Origin: Capsulimonas corticalis
GTDB taxonomy: Bacteria; Armatimonadota; Armatimonadia; Armatimonadales; Capsulimonadaceae
Length of the DNA stretch: 64,000 bases
Direction: 5' to 3'
Assembly: GCF_003574315.2 (NCBI RefSeq)
Contig: NZ_AP025739.1
Coordinates: 1,550,001-1,614,000 of the forward strand
Below are positions 29,439 through 38,373 of the stretch, piece by piece (within the stretch, counting starts at the first letter, position 1; each line of letters begins with the position of its first letter). The notes beneath the pieces are model-generated. The model ran no database searches, was not told the origin of the DNA, and was given only the letters and a program-made list of their open reading frames with translations. The translations under genes were made by a program, and so were the position numbers.

Positions 29439-30748
29439 ATCACGAAAGCGCGCCCGTCGAAGTGCGCGAAAAACTGGCGATTGGAGAGCATGCGCTGCCG
29501 CGCACGCTGCTGGCCCTCTCGGCTCTGGAGCCGGTCGTCGAAGGCGCCATCCTCTCCACCTGCAACCGTACGGAGATCTACGCCGTTCTGAGCCCGGAAT
29601 CCGGCGCCACGGAAGAGATCCTCGCGGAGTTTCTGGCGGGACAGCACGGCCTGTCCCGCCATCAGTTCGACGGCCGTTTGTACTTCTACCGCGACGGCGC
29701 CGCCGCCAGCCATCTGTTTTCCGTCGCCGCCGGCGTCGATTCCATGATTCTGGGCGAGCCCGATATCCAGCGCCAGGTCAAGCAGGCAATGGAGGCGGCG
29801 CAGGGCGCGAAAACGCTCGGGACGCTGCTCAATCGCTTGTTCCAGGACGCGCTGGTCGCCGGCAAGCGGGCGCGGACCGAAACGGAGATCGCGCGCGGCG
29901 CCTTTTCCATCGGCGCGGCGGCCGTGGAGCGCGCGGCCCAGATCTTTGGGGACAGCCTGGAAGGCAACACCGTGCTGGTGCTCGGCGCCGGCAAGATGAG
30001 CGAAGTGACCGCGCGGCACTTGCAAGCGCGCGGCGCGCCGACCGTCCTGGTCGCGAACCGCACCTACGAGCGCGCGGAGCATCTCGCGGCGCAGTTTGGC
30101 GGGCACGCCCGGCGCTTCGACGAGCTCGAAAGCGCGCTGCTCTCGGCGGACATCGTCGTCTGCTCCACGGCAGCGCCGCATCCCGTGGTGACGCGCGCGC
30201 TGATCAAGAACGCCATGCGCGTTCGTCACAACCGTCCCCTCTTTTTGATCGATATCGCCGTGCCGCGCGATGTCGAAGCCTCCGTCGGCGACCTCGACAA
30301 CGTTTACCTTTACAACATCGACGACTTGATGCAGATCGTCTCCGGCGCGCGCCAGACCCGCTCGGGCGAAGTGGCGCAGGCGCGGGAGATCATCGACGCC
30401 ATGGCGATCGAATACGGCCGCTGGCGGCAGTCGCTGGAAGTGGCGCCGACAATTGTCGCGGTACGTGAAAAGCTCGAATCGGTGCGCGTCGCGGAGCTTG
30501 CCCGCCTGCGCAGCCGCATGCCGGGCCTTTCCGACAAAGAATGGCGCGCGGTGGAAGCGGCCATGGAATCGGTGACGAATAAGATCGCCCACCCGGCCAT
30601 CATCGCCATCAAATCGAGCGCGCAGGGATCGGGAGATTCGGCGGCTCTGGAGACCATTCGCCAGGCGTTTGGACTGGAGCAGGAGGGCGACCCGTCGCCC
30701 GAATCGGGACGGCGGTCGGCGAATGCGCGGAGGGCGCCCGATGCCTAG
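29414..30748 (+). CDS. hemA: Glutamyl-tRNA reductase
   Basis: First enzyme of the C5 tetrapyrrole pathway (444 aa): reduces glutamyl-tRNA to glutamate-1-semialdehyde. The catalytic Cys50 lies in ILSTCNRTEIY; GVDSMILGEPDI and the NADPH-binding VLVLGAGKMSEVTA follow, and the C-terminal dimerisation domain is present. The start is the ATG at 29414 (MPLVLVGINHESAP), the usual N-terminus, inside the end of the upstream gene. The stop overlaps the ccsA/hemX-like start by 8 nt, so the three genes are translationally coupled. Confidence 0.95.
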   Translation: MPLVLVGINHESAPVEVREKLAIGEHALPRTLLALSALEPVVEGAILSTCNRTEIYAVLSPESGATEEILAEFLAGQHGLSRHQFDGRLYFYRDGAAASHLFSVAAGVDSMILGEPDIQRQVKQAMEAAQGAKTLGTLLNRLFQDALVAGKRARTETEIARGAFSIGAAAVERAAQIFGDSLEGNTVLVLGAGKMSEVTARHLQARGAPTVLVANRTYERAEHLAAQFGGHARRFDELESALLSADIVVCSTAAPHPVVTRALIKNAMRVRHNRPLFLIDIAVPRDVEASVGDLDNVYLYNIDDLMQIVSGARQTRSGEVAQAREIIDAMAIEYGRWRQSLEVAPTIVAVREKLESVRVAELARLRSRMPGLSDKEWRAVEAAMESVTNKIAHPAIIAIKSSAQGSGDSAALETIRQAFGLEQEGDPSPESGRRSANARRAPDA

Positions 30749-31580
30749 CGGGACGGAAGGCTTTCTGCTGGTCGGGGCCGCGCTTGCGTATTTGATCGCC
30801 TCCGTGAGCTACGGCGCGCATTTGATGCTGCGCAAGATCGCGCTCGCGCAGGCTGGCCGGTACGCCGCCATCCTCGCGGTCGCCTGCCACACCATCGCCA
30901 TCGGCGTCCACTGCGCCGTCACGCGCCAGACCCCGTTCACCACGCCCGCTGAAACCCTGTCCGCCTCCGCCTGGACCGTGGCGCTCGTTTACCTCCTGCT
31001 GGAGTTTCTCGTCAAACCCAAGCCCTATGCGCTGGGCGCCCTGGCGCTGCCCGCCTCGTTTCTGTGTCTCTTCGCCGGCGCCGTCCTGCACCAATCCCGG
31101 CGAACCGCCGCGCCCGGCGCCGTAGCGCCCGAACTGGACTCGCGGCTGATCAGTCTGCACGTAATCGCCATCCTCTTCGCCTTCAGCCTGCTCGTGCTCG
31201 CCTTTGGTTGCGCCCTTTTGTACTTGATTCAGCATCGCCGCCTGAAGCGCAAGCATATCGGCGGCCTGTTCGGCAAACTCCCGCCGCTCACGACGCTGGA
31301 AACGCAGGCGTTCACCCTGGTCGCCTTCGCGTTCCCCTTGCTGACGGTAGGCCTGGTCTCCGGCGTCATCCGCGCCGCCGCCGGCGGCCTGGGCGCCTCC
31401 TGGGTCGCCGACCCCAAGATCCTGGCCTCCACCGTCACCTGGCTCGTCTACGGCGTCTATCTCGGCCTGCACAGCGTCGCCCACTGGCGCGGCCCGCGCG
31501 CCAATTACATTCTCATCGGCGGCCTGCTCGCCGCCCTCGCCACCTACTTCATGCCGACGACAGCGCATCGGTTTGGGTAG
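30741..31580 (+). CDS. CcsA/HemX-like cytochrome c assembly membrane protein
   Basis: A 279-aa protein with eight predicted transmembrane helices, matching the cytochrome c assembly (CcsA, HemX) family. Heme-handling features include histidines in CHTIAIGVHC, ISLHVIAILFAFS and GLHSVAHWRG. HemX in Bacillus modulates HemA levels and sits next to hemA; CcsA exports heme for c-type cytochrome maturation. Operon context with hemA favours the HemX-like role, but I cannot choose between the two. The ATG at 30741 overlaps the hemA stop. Confidence 0.8.
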   Translation: MPSGTEGFLLVGAALAYLIASVSYGAHLMLRKIALAQAGRYAAILAVACHTIAIGVHCAVTRQTPFTTPAETLSASAWTVALVYLLLEFLVKPKPYALGALALPASFLCLFAGAVLHQSRRTAAPGAVAPELDSRLISLHVIAILFAFSLLVLAFGCALLYLIQHRRLKRKHIGGLFGKLPPLTTLETQAFTLVAFAFPLLTVGLVSGVIRAAAGGLGASWVADPKILASTVTWLVYGVYLGLHSVAHWRGPRANYILIGGLLAALATYFMPTTAHRFG

Positions 31581-31661
31581 AAGGATTTGGGAATAGGCCG
31601 TAGGCCCCGCATGCACGCCCAGGCGGTTGCCCGAATACCAAATTCGGGTGCGTCGTCCATT

Positions 31662-31809
31662 CCCCGGTTATGAAACCCGGGTCTGGGAGCGCAAAGCGCT
31701 AAGCGTCCGTGCCGGACGCAAATGCCAGCTTTCGATCACAAATATCCTCCGTCCGGCACGGACGGTTAGCGGCTCTTGCCGCTCCCAGACCCGGGTTTCA
31801 TAACCGGGG
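31662..31809. repeat. Structured palindromic element, family A, copy 3
   Basis: Perfect 30-bp terminal arms (31662-31691 and 31780-31809) starting CCCCGGTTATGAAACCCGGG. The inner part continues as an imperfect stem with GCGTCCGTGCCGGACGC and CCGTCCGGCACGGACGG hairpins. This is the cleanest copy. A further CCCGAATACCAAATTCGGG hairpin lies just upstream (31631-31649). It occupies the whole gap between the ccsA/hemX-like gene and ftsY. Confidence 0.88.
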
Positions 31810-31838
31810 TCTGGGAGGCCTTTTCTTAGGAACCCATT

Positions 31839-32738
31839 ATGTTCAAACGCGGACTCTTCAAAACACTTTTCCAAAAAGTCGATCAGCTTGTCACCGGCCG
31901 GGGCCGGATCGATGAGGAGCTCTTTGAGGAGCTGGAGGAGGCGCTGATCGGGTCGGATCTGAATATCCATACCACGATCCGTGTCATGGAGGAGCTGCGC
32001 AACGCGGTTCGCGATGAGCGGCTCAAGGACGGGCAGGATGTCAAGGAGCGTCTGAAGACGTTTTTGACGTCGGCGCTGGTCTCGGGGGAGGGCGCGTCGC
32101 CGCTGGCGGTTTCGCCGCAGGCGCCGACGGTGTATCTGGTGGTCGGCGTCAACGGCGTCGGCAAGACGACCACCATCGCGAAGCTGGCTTATAAGCTCAA
32201 GCGCGAGGGGAACAAAGTGATCGTCGCGGCGGCGGACACGTTCCGCGCGGCGGCGGTGGATCAGCTGGCGCTCTGGGGCGAGCGGATCGGCGTGGACGTA
32301 GTCAAAGGGCGCGAGGGCGCGGACCCGAGCGCCGTGGTCTTTGACGCCATGCAGGCGGCGGTGAGCCGCAAGGCGGACTATCTCATCATCGACACGGCGG
32401 GACGGCTCCACAACAAGGTCAACTTGATGGAGGAGCTCAAGAAGATCAATCGGATCGTCATGCGCGACCGGAACAATCGGCCCGCCGACGAAACCCTGCT
32501 GGTGCTCGACGCCACCACCGGGCAGAACGCGGTCAATCAGGCGAAAGAGTTTAAGGCGGCGGTCAATATCACGGGATTGGTCCTGGCGAAGCTGGACGGC
32601 ACCGCGCGCGGCGGCATCGTCATCACGATCAAGGATGAGCTGGGAGTGCCGATCAAACTGGTCGGGACCGGGGAAAAACCAGAAGATCTGGAAGTCTTTG
32701 ACCCGTCGGCGTTTGTCGAAGCGCTGTTCGAAGAATGA
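31839..32738 (+). CDS. ftsY: Signal recognition particle receptor FtsY
   Basis: SRP receptor GTPase (299 aa), docking ribosome-SRP complexes at the membrane. It has the N domain (about 1-90) and a G domain with P-loop GVNGVGKT (103-110), AAADTFRAAAVDQL, the DTAGR box, LVLDATTGQNA and KLDGTARGG. The acidic A domain of E. coli FtsY is missing, as in many bacteria; the basic N-terminus MFKRGLFKTLFQKV may be a membrane-binding helix. AGGA lies before the ATG. It follows a family A palindrome directly. Confidence 0.95.
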   Translation: MFKRGLFKTLFQKVDQLVTGRGRIDEELFEELEEALIGSDLNIHTTIRVMEELRNAVRDERLKDGQDVKERLKTFLTSALVSGEGASPLAVSPQAPTVYLVVGVNGVGKTTTIAKLAYKLKREGNKVIVAAADTFRAAAVDQLALWGERIGVDVVKGREGADPSAVVFDAMQAAVSRKADYLIIDTAGRLHNKVNLMEELKKINRIVMRDRNNRPADETLLVLDATTGQNAVNQAKEFKAAVNITGLVLAKLDGTARGGIVITIKDELGVPIKLVGTGEKPEDLEVFDPSAFVEALFEE

Positions 32739-32800
32739 TTTTTCGGAAATAATTTCGGTCTGGTTGCGCAAAAATGCGTTCAAAGTGTTAATATATCCGT

Positions 32801-33898
32801 ATGAAATCACGCATCGCCGCGAATTTCGCGATTACGTTTGAACGGCGGTCTTTCTGGACCGCAGCCATCGGTTTTTTTCTTTTGGGAAGCGCGCTGGCCG
32901 CCGGCCGCGCCGACACCGCTCTGACCATCAAACCGACCCATGTGTTCACCGGACACACGGACGAAGTCACGGCGGTCGCGTTCGCGCCGGGCGGCGCGCG
33001 CTTCGCGTCCGGCTCCAAGGATAACACCGTCCGGCTGTGGGAGATCTCCACGGGTGAGGAGCTGGAGACCTATCAAGGGCATACGCGCCCCGTCACCAGT
33101 CTGGCTTATTCGCGCAAGGATAACCTTCTGCTCTCGGGCAGCATGGACGGGACGATCCGGGTCTGGGACCTGGACAGCGACGACCTGCCGCGCATCTTTA
33201 TCGGCGCGGGCGACCCCGTGATGGATATCGCCATGTCCGCCGATGGAACGCACGTCCTCGCCGCCTCGCACGGTTTTCAAGACTGGAGCATCGACGAAGG
33301 CGTGATCAAGCAGTCGTATTCGGCGAACGGCGCCGATCTCCTGAGCATCTGCTATACGCCCGACTATAAGCAGGCCCTGACCGGCGGCGGGGACGGGGCC
33401 GCGCGGCTCTGGAACCTCAATCCCGAGAAAGAATCCCTGCGCTTCAGCGGTCACCCGGACGGCGTCCGCCGCGCGCGCATCTCCCCCGATGGGAAGATCG
33501 CGGCCACCTGCTGCTGGGGCGACAACTTCGTGCGCCTCTGGGACCTGACGACCGGCAAGGAAACGCTGCGGCTGATGGGCGACGCCGACGCCGTCGCCTG
33601 CCTCGCCTTTTCCCCGGACGGCAAAACCCTCCTCACCGCCGGCGGCAAGATTGCCTCCGATTTGAAATCGCTGGATCCCAATGCGGAAAATGTCGCGGTG
33701 ATCGATGTGTGGAGCGTCGCCACCGGCAAGATCACCGCGCGCCTTGCGGGCCATTCCGGCTACGTGGACGCGGTCGCATTCTCCACCGACGGCAAGCGCG
33801 TCATTTCCGGCGGTTCGGACAAAGCCGTTCGTCTCTGGACCCTTCCCCAGCCACCCAGCAAAGGCGCCCCGCGCCGGACCGCCGACGCGGCCGAATAG
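32801..33898 (+). CDS. Secreted WD40-repeat protein
   Basis: A 365-aa protein with an N-terminal hydrophobic signal (WTAAIGFFLLGSALAAG) and seven WD40 repeats, clear in GSKDNTVRLWEIS, GSMDGTIRVWDLD, GGGDGAARLWNLN, CCWGDNFVRLWDLT and GGSDKAVRLWTLP. It should fold into one beta-propeller outside the cytoplasm as a protein-interaction platform. The start lies 6 nt after TAATAT (32789-32794), and no Shine-Dalgarno sequence is visible, so it is another leaderless candidate. Neighbours give no clue to its partner. Confidence 0.82.
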   Translation: MKSRIAANFAITFERRSFWTAAIGFFLLGSALAAGRADTALTIKPTHVFTGHTDEVTAVAFAPGGARFASGSKDNTVRLWEISTGEELETYQGHTRPVTSLAYSRKDNLLLSGSMDGTIRVWDLDSDDLPRIFIGAGDPVMDIAMSADGTHVLAASHGFQDWSIDEGVIKQSYSANGADLLSICYTPDYKQALTGGGDGAARLWNLNPEKESLRFSGHPDGVRRARISPDGKIAATCCWGDNFVRLWDLTTGKETLRLMGDADAVACLAFSPDGKTLLTAGGKIASDLKSLDPNAENVAVIDVWSVATGKITARLAGHSGYVDAVAFSTDGKRVISGGSDKAVRLWTLPQPPSKGAPRRTADAAE

Positions 33899-33974
33899 AT
33901 CCGCCGGATGAAACAAGGGCGCGGCGGATTAGATCCTCCTCCCTGCTGGGTAAGTAGGGTTGGAGGAACTTGCC

Positions 33975-34397
33975 ATGTCCACAACTGTCGGGGATCTTAT
34001 GACCCCACACGCCGTCAGCCTCGCCCCGGACGCCACGATCCAGAGCGCGGCGAAGCTGATGCGCGACGATATTTTCGGCGCCGTGCCGATCGTCGACTCC
34101 AATAACGCCCTGGTGGGAATCGTCACTGACCGCGACATCGTCGTCAAGGCCATCGCCGAAGGGCGCGGGCTCGATACTCCGGTCTCGGACATCATGACCC
34201 GCAATCCCCAAACAGCGCCGCGCGACGCGACCATCGAGCAGGCAATGCGCATTATGGCCGCCGCCCAGATCCGCCGCATCCCTGTCGTGGAAAGCGGACG
34301 ATTGATCGGAATGCTGTCGATCGGCGACATTGCAACCACCGTCCCCGACACCTCAGTCGCCGGAACTGTACTGGAGCATGTTTCGGAGCGGTCTTAA
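33975..34397 (+). CDS. CBS-domain pair protein
   Basis: A 140-aa protein made of two CBS domains: VGDLMTPHAVSLAPDATIQS with GAVPIVDSNNALVGIVTDRD, and VSDIMTRNPQTAPRDATIEQ with RRIPVVESGRLIGMLSIGD. Stand-alone CBS pairs bind adenine nucleotides and regulate partner proteins. The start is the ATG at 33975, with GGAGGA 8 nt upstream; an earlier TTG lies on the ribosome-binding site. Terminated by a hairpin at 34414. Confidence 0.88.
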   Translation: MSTTVGDLMTPHAVSLAPDATIQSAAKLMRDDIFGAVPIVDSNNALVGIVTDRDIVVKAIAEGRGLDTPVSDIMTRNPQTAPRDATIEQAMRIMAAAQIRRIPVVESGRLIGMLSIGDIATTVPDTSVAGTVLEHVSERS

Positions 34398-34413
34398 TTT
34401 TCAACCAACGGCG

Positions 34414-34440
34414 CCGGCGGTTTTAACCGCCGGTCTTTCT
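34414..34440 (+). terminator. Rho-independent terminator after the CBS gene
   Basis: Hairpin CCGGCGGTT-TT-AACCGCCGG (34414-34433) followed by TCTTTCTT. The stem has the core sequence of the family B palindromes, suggesting that terminators and these elements are related. Confidence 0.65.
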
Positions 34441-34467
34441 TGCCTGCGATTTGCTTTCCATAGCCTC

Positions 34468-34497
34468 TTGACATTGCCTTCCAAGATCGCGTATAAT
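34468..34497 (+). promoter_or_regulatory. tRNA-Leu promoter
   Basis: TTGACA (34468-34473), an 18-nt spacer, TATAAT (34492-34497). Both hexamers are consensus. The tRNA starts 12 nt after the -10 box. Confidence 0.85.
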
Positions 34498-34509
34498 AAT
34501 GTTCGACCT

Positions 34510-34596
<87 letters not shown>

Positions 34597-34642
34597 ACAC
34601 TATTCCTTTTCCCTACAAATCCAAATTTCAAAGAGAACCGCT

Positions 34643-35341
34643 GTGAATCCGAAGCAGGCTGCAGCCGAGCGCGCTGTCGAGTATATCCAGGATGGAATGA
34701 TCGTGGGTCTTGGCACCGGAAGCACCGCCGCCTACGCGATCTCCGCCCTGTCCGCGCGCATTCTCAGCGAAGGTCTCGAAATCACCTGCATCCCCACATC
34801 ACGCGCCACCGCCGAGAGCGCCCGCGCGATGAACATCCCGCTTTCCGATTGGGACACCGTCCGCAAATTAGACCTCACGATCGACGGCGCCGATGAAGTG
34901 GATCCCCAGTTTCGCCTGATCAAAGGCGGCGGCGGCGCGCTGCTGCGCGAAAAGATCGTCGCGTCCGCCACCGAGCACCAGATCATCGTCGTGGACGACC
35001 ACAAGCTCAAAGCCGCCCTCGGCGTCTTCCCCCTGCCCGTCGCCGTCGTTCCCTTCGGCTGGCAGGCCACCCGCGACCGCCTGGAATACCTGCTTTCCGC
35101 GCCGGTCACCCCCCGAAAAACGCCCAACGGCGACATCTTCATCAGCGACGATTCGCTCTACGTTCTGGATGTCCACTTCGGAGGCCCGCTGCCCGATCCC
35201 GACGCCCTCACCGCGCGAATCAAGACCATCACCGGCGTTGTCGAAACCGGCCTCTTCGTCGGCCTCTGCCACCGCGTCATCGTCGGCCACCCCGACGGCG
35301 CCACCAGCGAAGCCTCCCTCGGCTACACCGCCGCCCTTTAA
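34643..35341 (+). CDS. rpiA: Ribose-5-phosphate isomerase A
   Basis: Pentose-phosphate enzyme (232 aa) interconverting ribose-5-phosphate and ribulose-5-phosphate. Motifs: VGLGTGSTAAYAI phosphate loop, DGADEVDPQFRLIKGGGGAL with the catalytic Asp and Glu region, and REKIVASA with the active-site Glu/Lys. The length is typical. The start is a GTG with weak AGAG upstream. It lies 46 bp after the tRNA and before the sugar-regulated GH2 gene. Confidence 0.95.
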   Translation: MNPKQAAAERAVEYIQDGMIVGLGTGSTAAYAISALSARILSEGLEITCIPTSRATAESARAMNIPLSDWDTVRKLDLTIDGADEVDPQFRLIKGGGGALLREKIVASATEHQIIVVDDHKLKAALGVFPLPVAVVPFGWQATRDRLEYLLSAPVTPRKTPNGDIFISDDSLYVLDVHFGGPLPDPDALTARIKTITGVVETGLFVGLCHRVIVGHPDGATSEASLGYTAAL

Positions 35342-35365
35342 TTTCCCGCTGCCACAAATTATCGA

Positions 35366-35425
35366 TTGACCTATGCGATCGTGTGTGTTAAAATGTTTCA
35401 ACACTTCTAGTGAAACGTTTCGACT
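35366..35425 (+). promoter_or_regulatory. GH2 promoter with LacI-type operator
   Basis: TTGACC (35366-35371), a 17-nt spacer, TAAAAT (35389-35394), followed by GTGAAACGTTTCGAC at 35410-35424 with the perfect core GAAACGTTTC (35412-35421). The central CG and flanking symmetry are those of LacI/GalR-family operators. A second half-site GTTTCA is at 35395-35400. The position just after the start point suits repression. Confidence 0.7.
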
Positions 35426-35458
35426 CACTGGAGCAAAACCGTCGCTCAGGACCAATTC

Positions 35459-38281
35459 ATGAAACTTTCTCTCTTTTCCATGGCGCTTCTGCTTTCCGCC
35501 GGCGCGGCCTTTGCCGATCCTGGCCGCGTCCGATCCTTCGACGACCATTGGCGGTTCCAGCGCGGCGACGCCGCCGGCGCGGATAGCCCGGGTTTCCATG
35601 ACGCTTCTTGGCGTGTGGTGGACCTGCCGCACGACTGGAGCATTGAAGACCTGCCGCACCCCGCGAAGAATGGGCCGGCGGCGATTTCGGTCACGGCGGG
35701 AACCTGGCGGTATTCCAAGGGCGACGATGCGGCCTGGAAGAATGCGGATTTTGACGACGGCGGCTGGGCCTCGCTCCAGCTCCCGGCGCTGAATATGACC
35801 GAGCAGAATACGTTCGGCTGGTTCCGGCGCACGGTTGACGTTCCCGCATCTCGGACAGGCAAGGATCTTGTGCTGAGCCTGGGACCGATCGACGATTCCG
35901 ACGAGACGTTCTTCAACGGCGTGAAGATCGGCGGTACGGGGCCGATTGCCGGAGTTGCGGGACAGGCGGCCGGCGACTATCAGACGCTGCGCTTCTACAA
36001 AGTTCCGGCGGCGCTCGTGAAGGCCAAGAACGTCCTGGCCGTGCGCGTCTTTAACGGCGGCGGAAACGGCGGGATCTACAATACGTTCGACGGCCCGCCG
36101 CCCAGCGGCCCCTGGGATTACACGCAAAGCGCTGGCGGCGCGGCCACGGGTTACGCGGTCGGCGGGACAGGCTGGTATCGCAAGCACTTCACCGTGAGCA
36201 AAGCCGACGCCGGAAAACAGATCTCCGTGCAGTTCGACGGCGTGTATATGAACGCCGATGTCTCGATCAACGGCAAGCCGCTGGGAACGCACCCGTACGG
36301 CTACACGACCTTCGCTTACGATCTGACGCCGTACCTCAACCCCACGGGGACCCAGAACGTGCTCGCGGTGCGCGTGCGCAACACCGGCGCGAACAGCCGC
36401 TGGTACAGCGGTTCAGGGATCTACCGCCATGTCTGGCTGAACGTCGTCAATTCGCTGCATGTCGCCCCCTGGGGAGTGAGCGTGACGACGCCGTCCGTCA
36501 CCGCCGCGTCCGCGCAGGTCCAGGTCACGACGGACGTACAGAACGACGGGCCGACCGATCAGCAGCCCCTCGTCGTCGTGCGCCTGCTGGACGCCGCCGG
36601 CAAAGTCGTGGGAACAGCGGAGCGCGTCGCGGTCGTGGACGCGGGAAAACACAGCACGGTCACCCAAACGATCGCGCTGCCGGCGCCGAAGCTCTGGAGC
36701 CTGGATACGCCGAACCTGTACCACGCCGAAGTCGCTCTGAAGATCGGCGCCAGGGCAAGCGATCAGACGAGCGTCCCCTTCGGCGTCCGCACGATCCGCT
36801 TCGACGCCAAATCCGGCTTCACGCTGAATGGCGTCCCGATCAAGCTGCGCGGCGGCTGCGTGCACCACGACAACGGCCCGCTCGGCGCCGCGACGATCGA
36901 CCGCGCGGAAGAACGCCGCATCGAGCTTCTCAAAGCAAATGGCTACAATGCGGTCCGTACAAGCCACAACCCGCCGTCGCCCGCCTTTTTAGACGCCTGC
37001 GACCGCCTGGGCGTCCTCGTGATAGACGAAGCGTTCGACTGCTGGGCGCAAGGCAAGAACGTCGCCGACTACCATCTGTACTTCAACGATTGGTCGCAGC
37101 GCGATCTCGACAGCATGGTGCTGCGCGACCGCAATCACCCGAGCATCGTCCTCTGGAGTATCGGTAACGAGATTCCCGGCAAGGATGCGCCCACGGCCAA
37201 GCGGCTCGCCGACGAAGTCCGCCGCGTCGATCCCACGCGCGCCGTCACCTCCGCCTTCGACGGAGTCAATGACGATTCCGACGCGTATCTCTCGGCGCTG
37301 GACGTCTCCGGATACAATTACGGCCCCTACCGCTATGATGTGGATCACCAGCGCCATCCCGACCGGGTGATCGTCGCCACGGAATCGTTCCCCAAGGAAG
37401 CCGCCCGTTACTGGAAGGGCGTGACGGATAACTCCTGGGTCATCGGCGACTTCGTCTGGACGGCCATCGATTACTACGGCGAATCCGGGATCGGCCACAC
37501 CTCGCTCAGCGGCGAAAGCGACGCTTTCAACAAGCCGTGGCCGTGGCATAACGCCTGGTGCGGCGACCTGGATATCTGCGGCTTCAAAAAGCCGCAATCG
37601 TACTATCGGGATGTTCTGTGGGGACGCAGCAAATTGGAGATGGCCGTGCATCGCCCCTTGCCGGACGGCAAGACCGAGAATATCAGCGGCTGGGGATGGA
37701 CGGATGAAGCGCGCAGCTGGACATGGCCCGGCCAGGAGGGTAAGGCCATGCGCGTAAATGTCTACACGACCTGCCCGCAAGTCCGCCTCACGCTGAACGG
37801 CCGGACCATCGACGCGCAGCCCGAAAAGGGTGGGGACGGCTACACGCTCACGTACAGCGTCCCTTACGCCGCCGGCGTACTGCGCGCCGTCGGCCTACAG
37901 GACGGCCAGGAAGTCGCCAGCGTCCTTTTAAGCACCGCCGGCAGACCCAAGCGCCTGCGCCTGACAGCCGACCGGAGCAAGATCCACGCGGACCGAAACG
38001 ACCTGTCCTATGTTACCGTGGAAGTGCTCGACTCCCACGGCGTCCTCGTTCCGAACGCCGCGCCAACGATCCGCTTCACCACCCAAGGCCAGGGCGAAGT
38101 GGCGGCGACCGGGAACGCCGATCCCACCGACCTCACCAGCCTGCAACGGCCCGAACACAAACCCTATGAAGGCCGCTGCCTCGCCATCCTTCGCCCGAAG
38201 GGCAACGCGGGAACGGTCACCCTGCGCGCTGAGTCTGATGGATTGGAGCCGGCGACGCTGACGGTCAAGACGGGGGAGTAA
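35459..38281 (+). CDS. Secreted GH2 glycosidase (beta-galactosidase type)
   Basis: A 940-aa enzyme with a signal peptide ending at AFA-DP. The sugar-binding domain is split: between WSIEDLPHP (about residue 65) and GGTGWYRKHF (about 240) is an inserted jelly-roll-like domain (ADFDDGGW, GWFRRTVDVP, FFNGVKIG). The TIM barrel has the acid/base Glu571 in SIGNEIPG and the probable nucleophile Glu642 in VIVATESF; RTSHNPPSPAFLDACD is the family block. The C-terminal part contains DUF4982-like and Ig-like domains. It likely removes beta-linked galactose or related sugar from plant glycans. It is a single gene under a LacI-type operator; no LacI gene is in the window. Confidence 0.9.
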   Translation: MKLSLFSMALLLSAGAAFADPGRVRSFDDHWRFQRGDAAGADSPGFHDASWRVVDLPHDWSIEDLPHPAKNGPAAISVTAGTWRYSKGDDAAWKNADFDDGGWASLQLPALNMTEQNTFGWFRRTVDVPASRTGKDLVLSLGPIDDSDETFFNGVKIGGTGPIAGVAGQAAGDYQTLRFYKVPAALVKAKNVLAVRVFNGGGNGGIYNTFDGPPPSGPWDYTQSAGGAATGYAVGGTGWYRKHFTVSKADAGKQISVQFDGVYMNADVSINGKPLGTHPYGYTTFAYDLTPYLNPTGTQNVLAVRVRNTGANSRWYSGSGIYRHVWLNVVNSLHVAPWGVSVTTPSVTAASAQVQVTTDVQNDGPTDQQPLVVVRLLDAAGKVVGTAERVAVVDAGKHSTVTQTIALPAPKLWSLDTPNLYHAEVALKIGARASDQTSVPFGVRTIRFDAKSGFTLNGVPIKLRGGCVHHDNGPLGAATIDRAEERRIELLKANGYNAVRTSHNPPSPAFLDACDRLGVLVIDEAFDCWAQGKNVADYHLYFNDWSQRDLDSMVLRDRNHPSIVLWSIGNEIPGKDAPTAKRLADEVRRVDPTRAVTSAFDGVNDDSDAYLSALDVSGYNYGPYRYDVDHQRHPDRVIVATESFPKEAARYWKGVTDNSWVIGDFVWTAIDYYGESGIGHTSLSGESDAFNKPWPWHNAWCGDLDICGFKKPQSYYRDVLWGRSKLEMAVHRPLPDGKTENISGWGWTDEARSWTWPGQEGKAMRVNVYTTCPQVRLTLNGRTIDAQPEKGGDGYTLTYSVPYAAGVLRAVGLQDGQEVASVLLSTAGRPKRLRLTADRSKIHADRNDLSYVTVEVLDSHGVLVPNAAPTIRFTTQGQGEVAATGNADPTDLTSLQRPEHKPYEGRCLAILRPKGNAGTVTLRAESDGLEPATLTVKTGE

Positions 38282-38301
38282 GAACAAACCCATTATCGCC
38301 C

Positions 38302-38343
38302 CTGGGTGGCATGCCGGCACAGGGCTGCCGGCATGCCACCCAG
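38302..38343. terminator. Bidirectional hairpin terminator
   Basis: CTGGGTGGCATGCCGGCA, a 6-nt loop, then the perfect complement (18-bp arms, 38302-38319 and 38326-38343). It lies between the convergent GH2 and pseudopilin genes. There is no clear T-tract, so the assignment rests on position and stem strength. Confidence 0.6.
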
Positions 38344-38373
38344 GATACGATGTAGGCGATTTCCGTGATGTAC

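Noticed and set aside
31629-31649. CCCGAATACCAAATTCGGG as a separate terminator
   Set aside because: It has no T-tract and stands at the edge of a family A element, so it may be part of that element; not listed separately.
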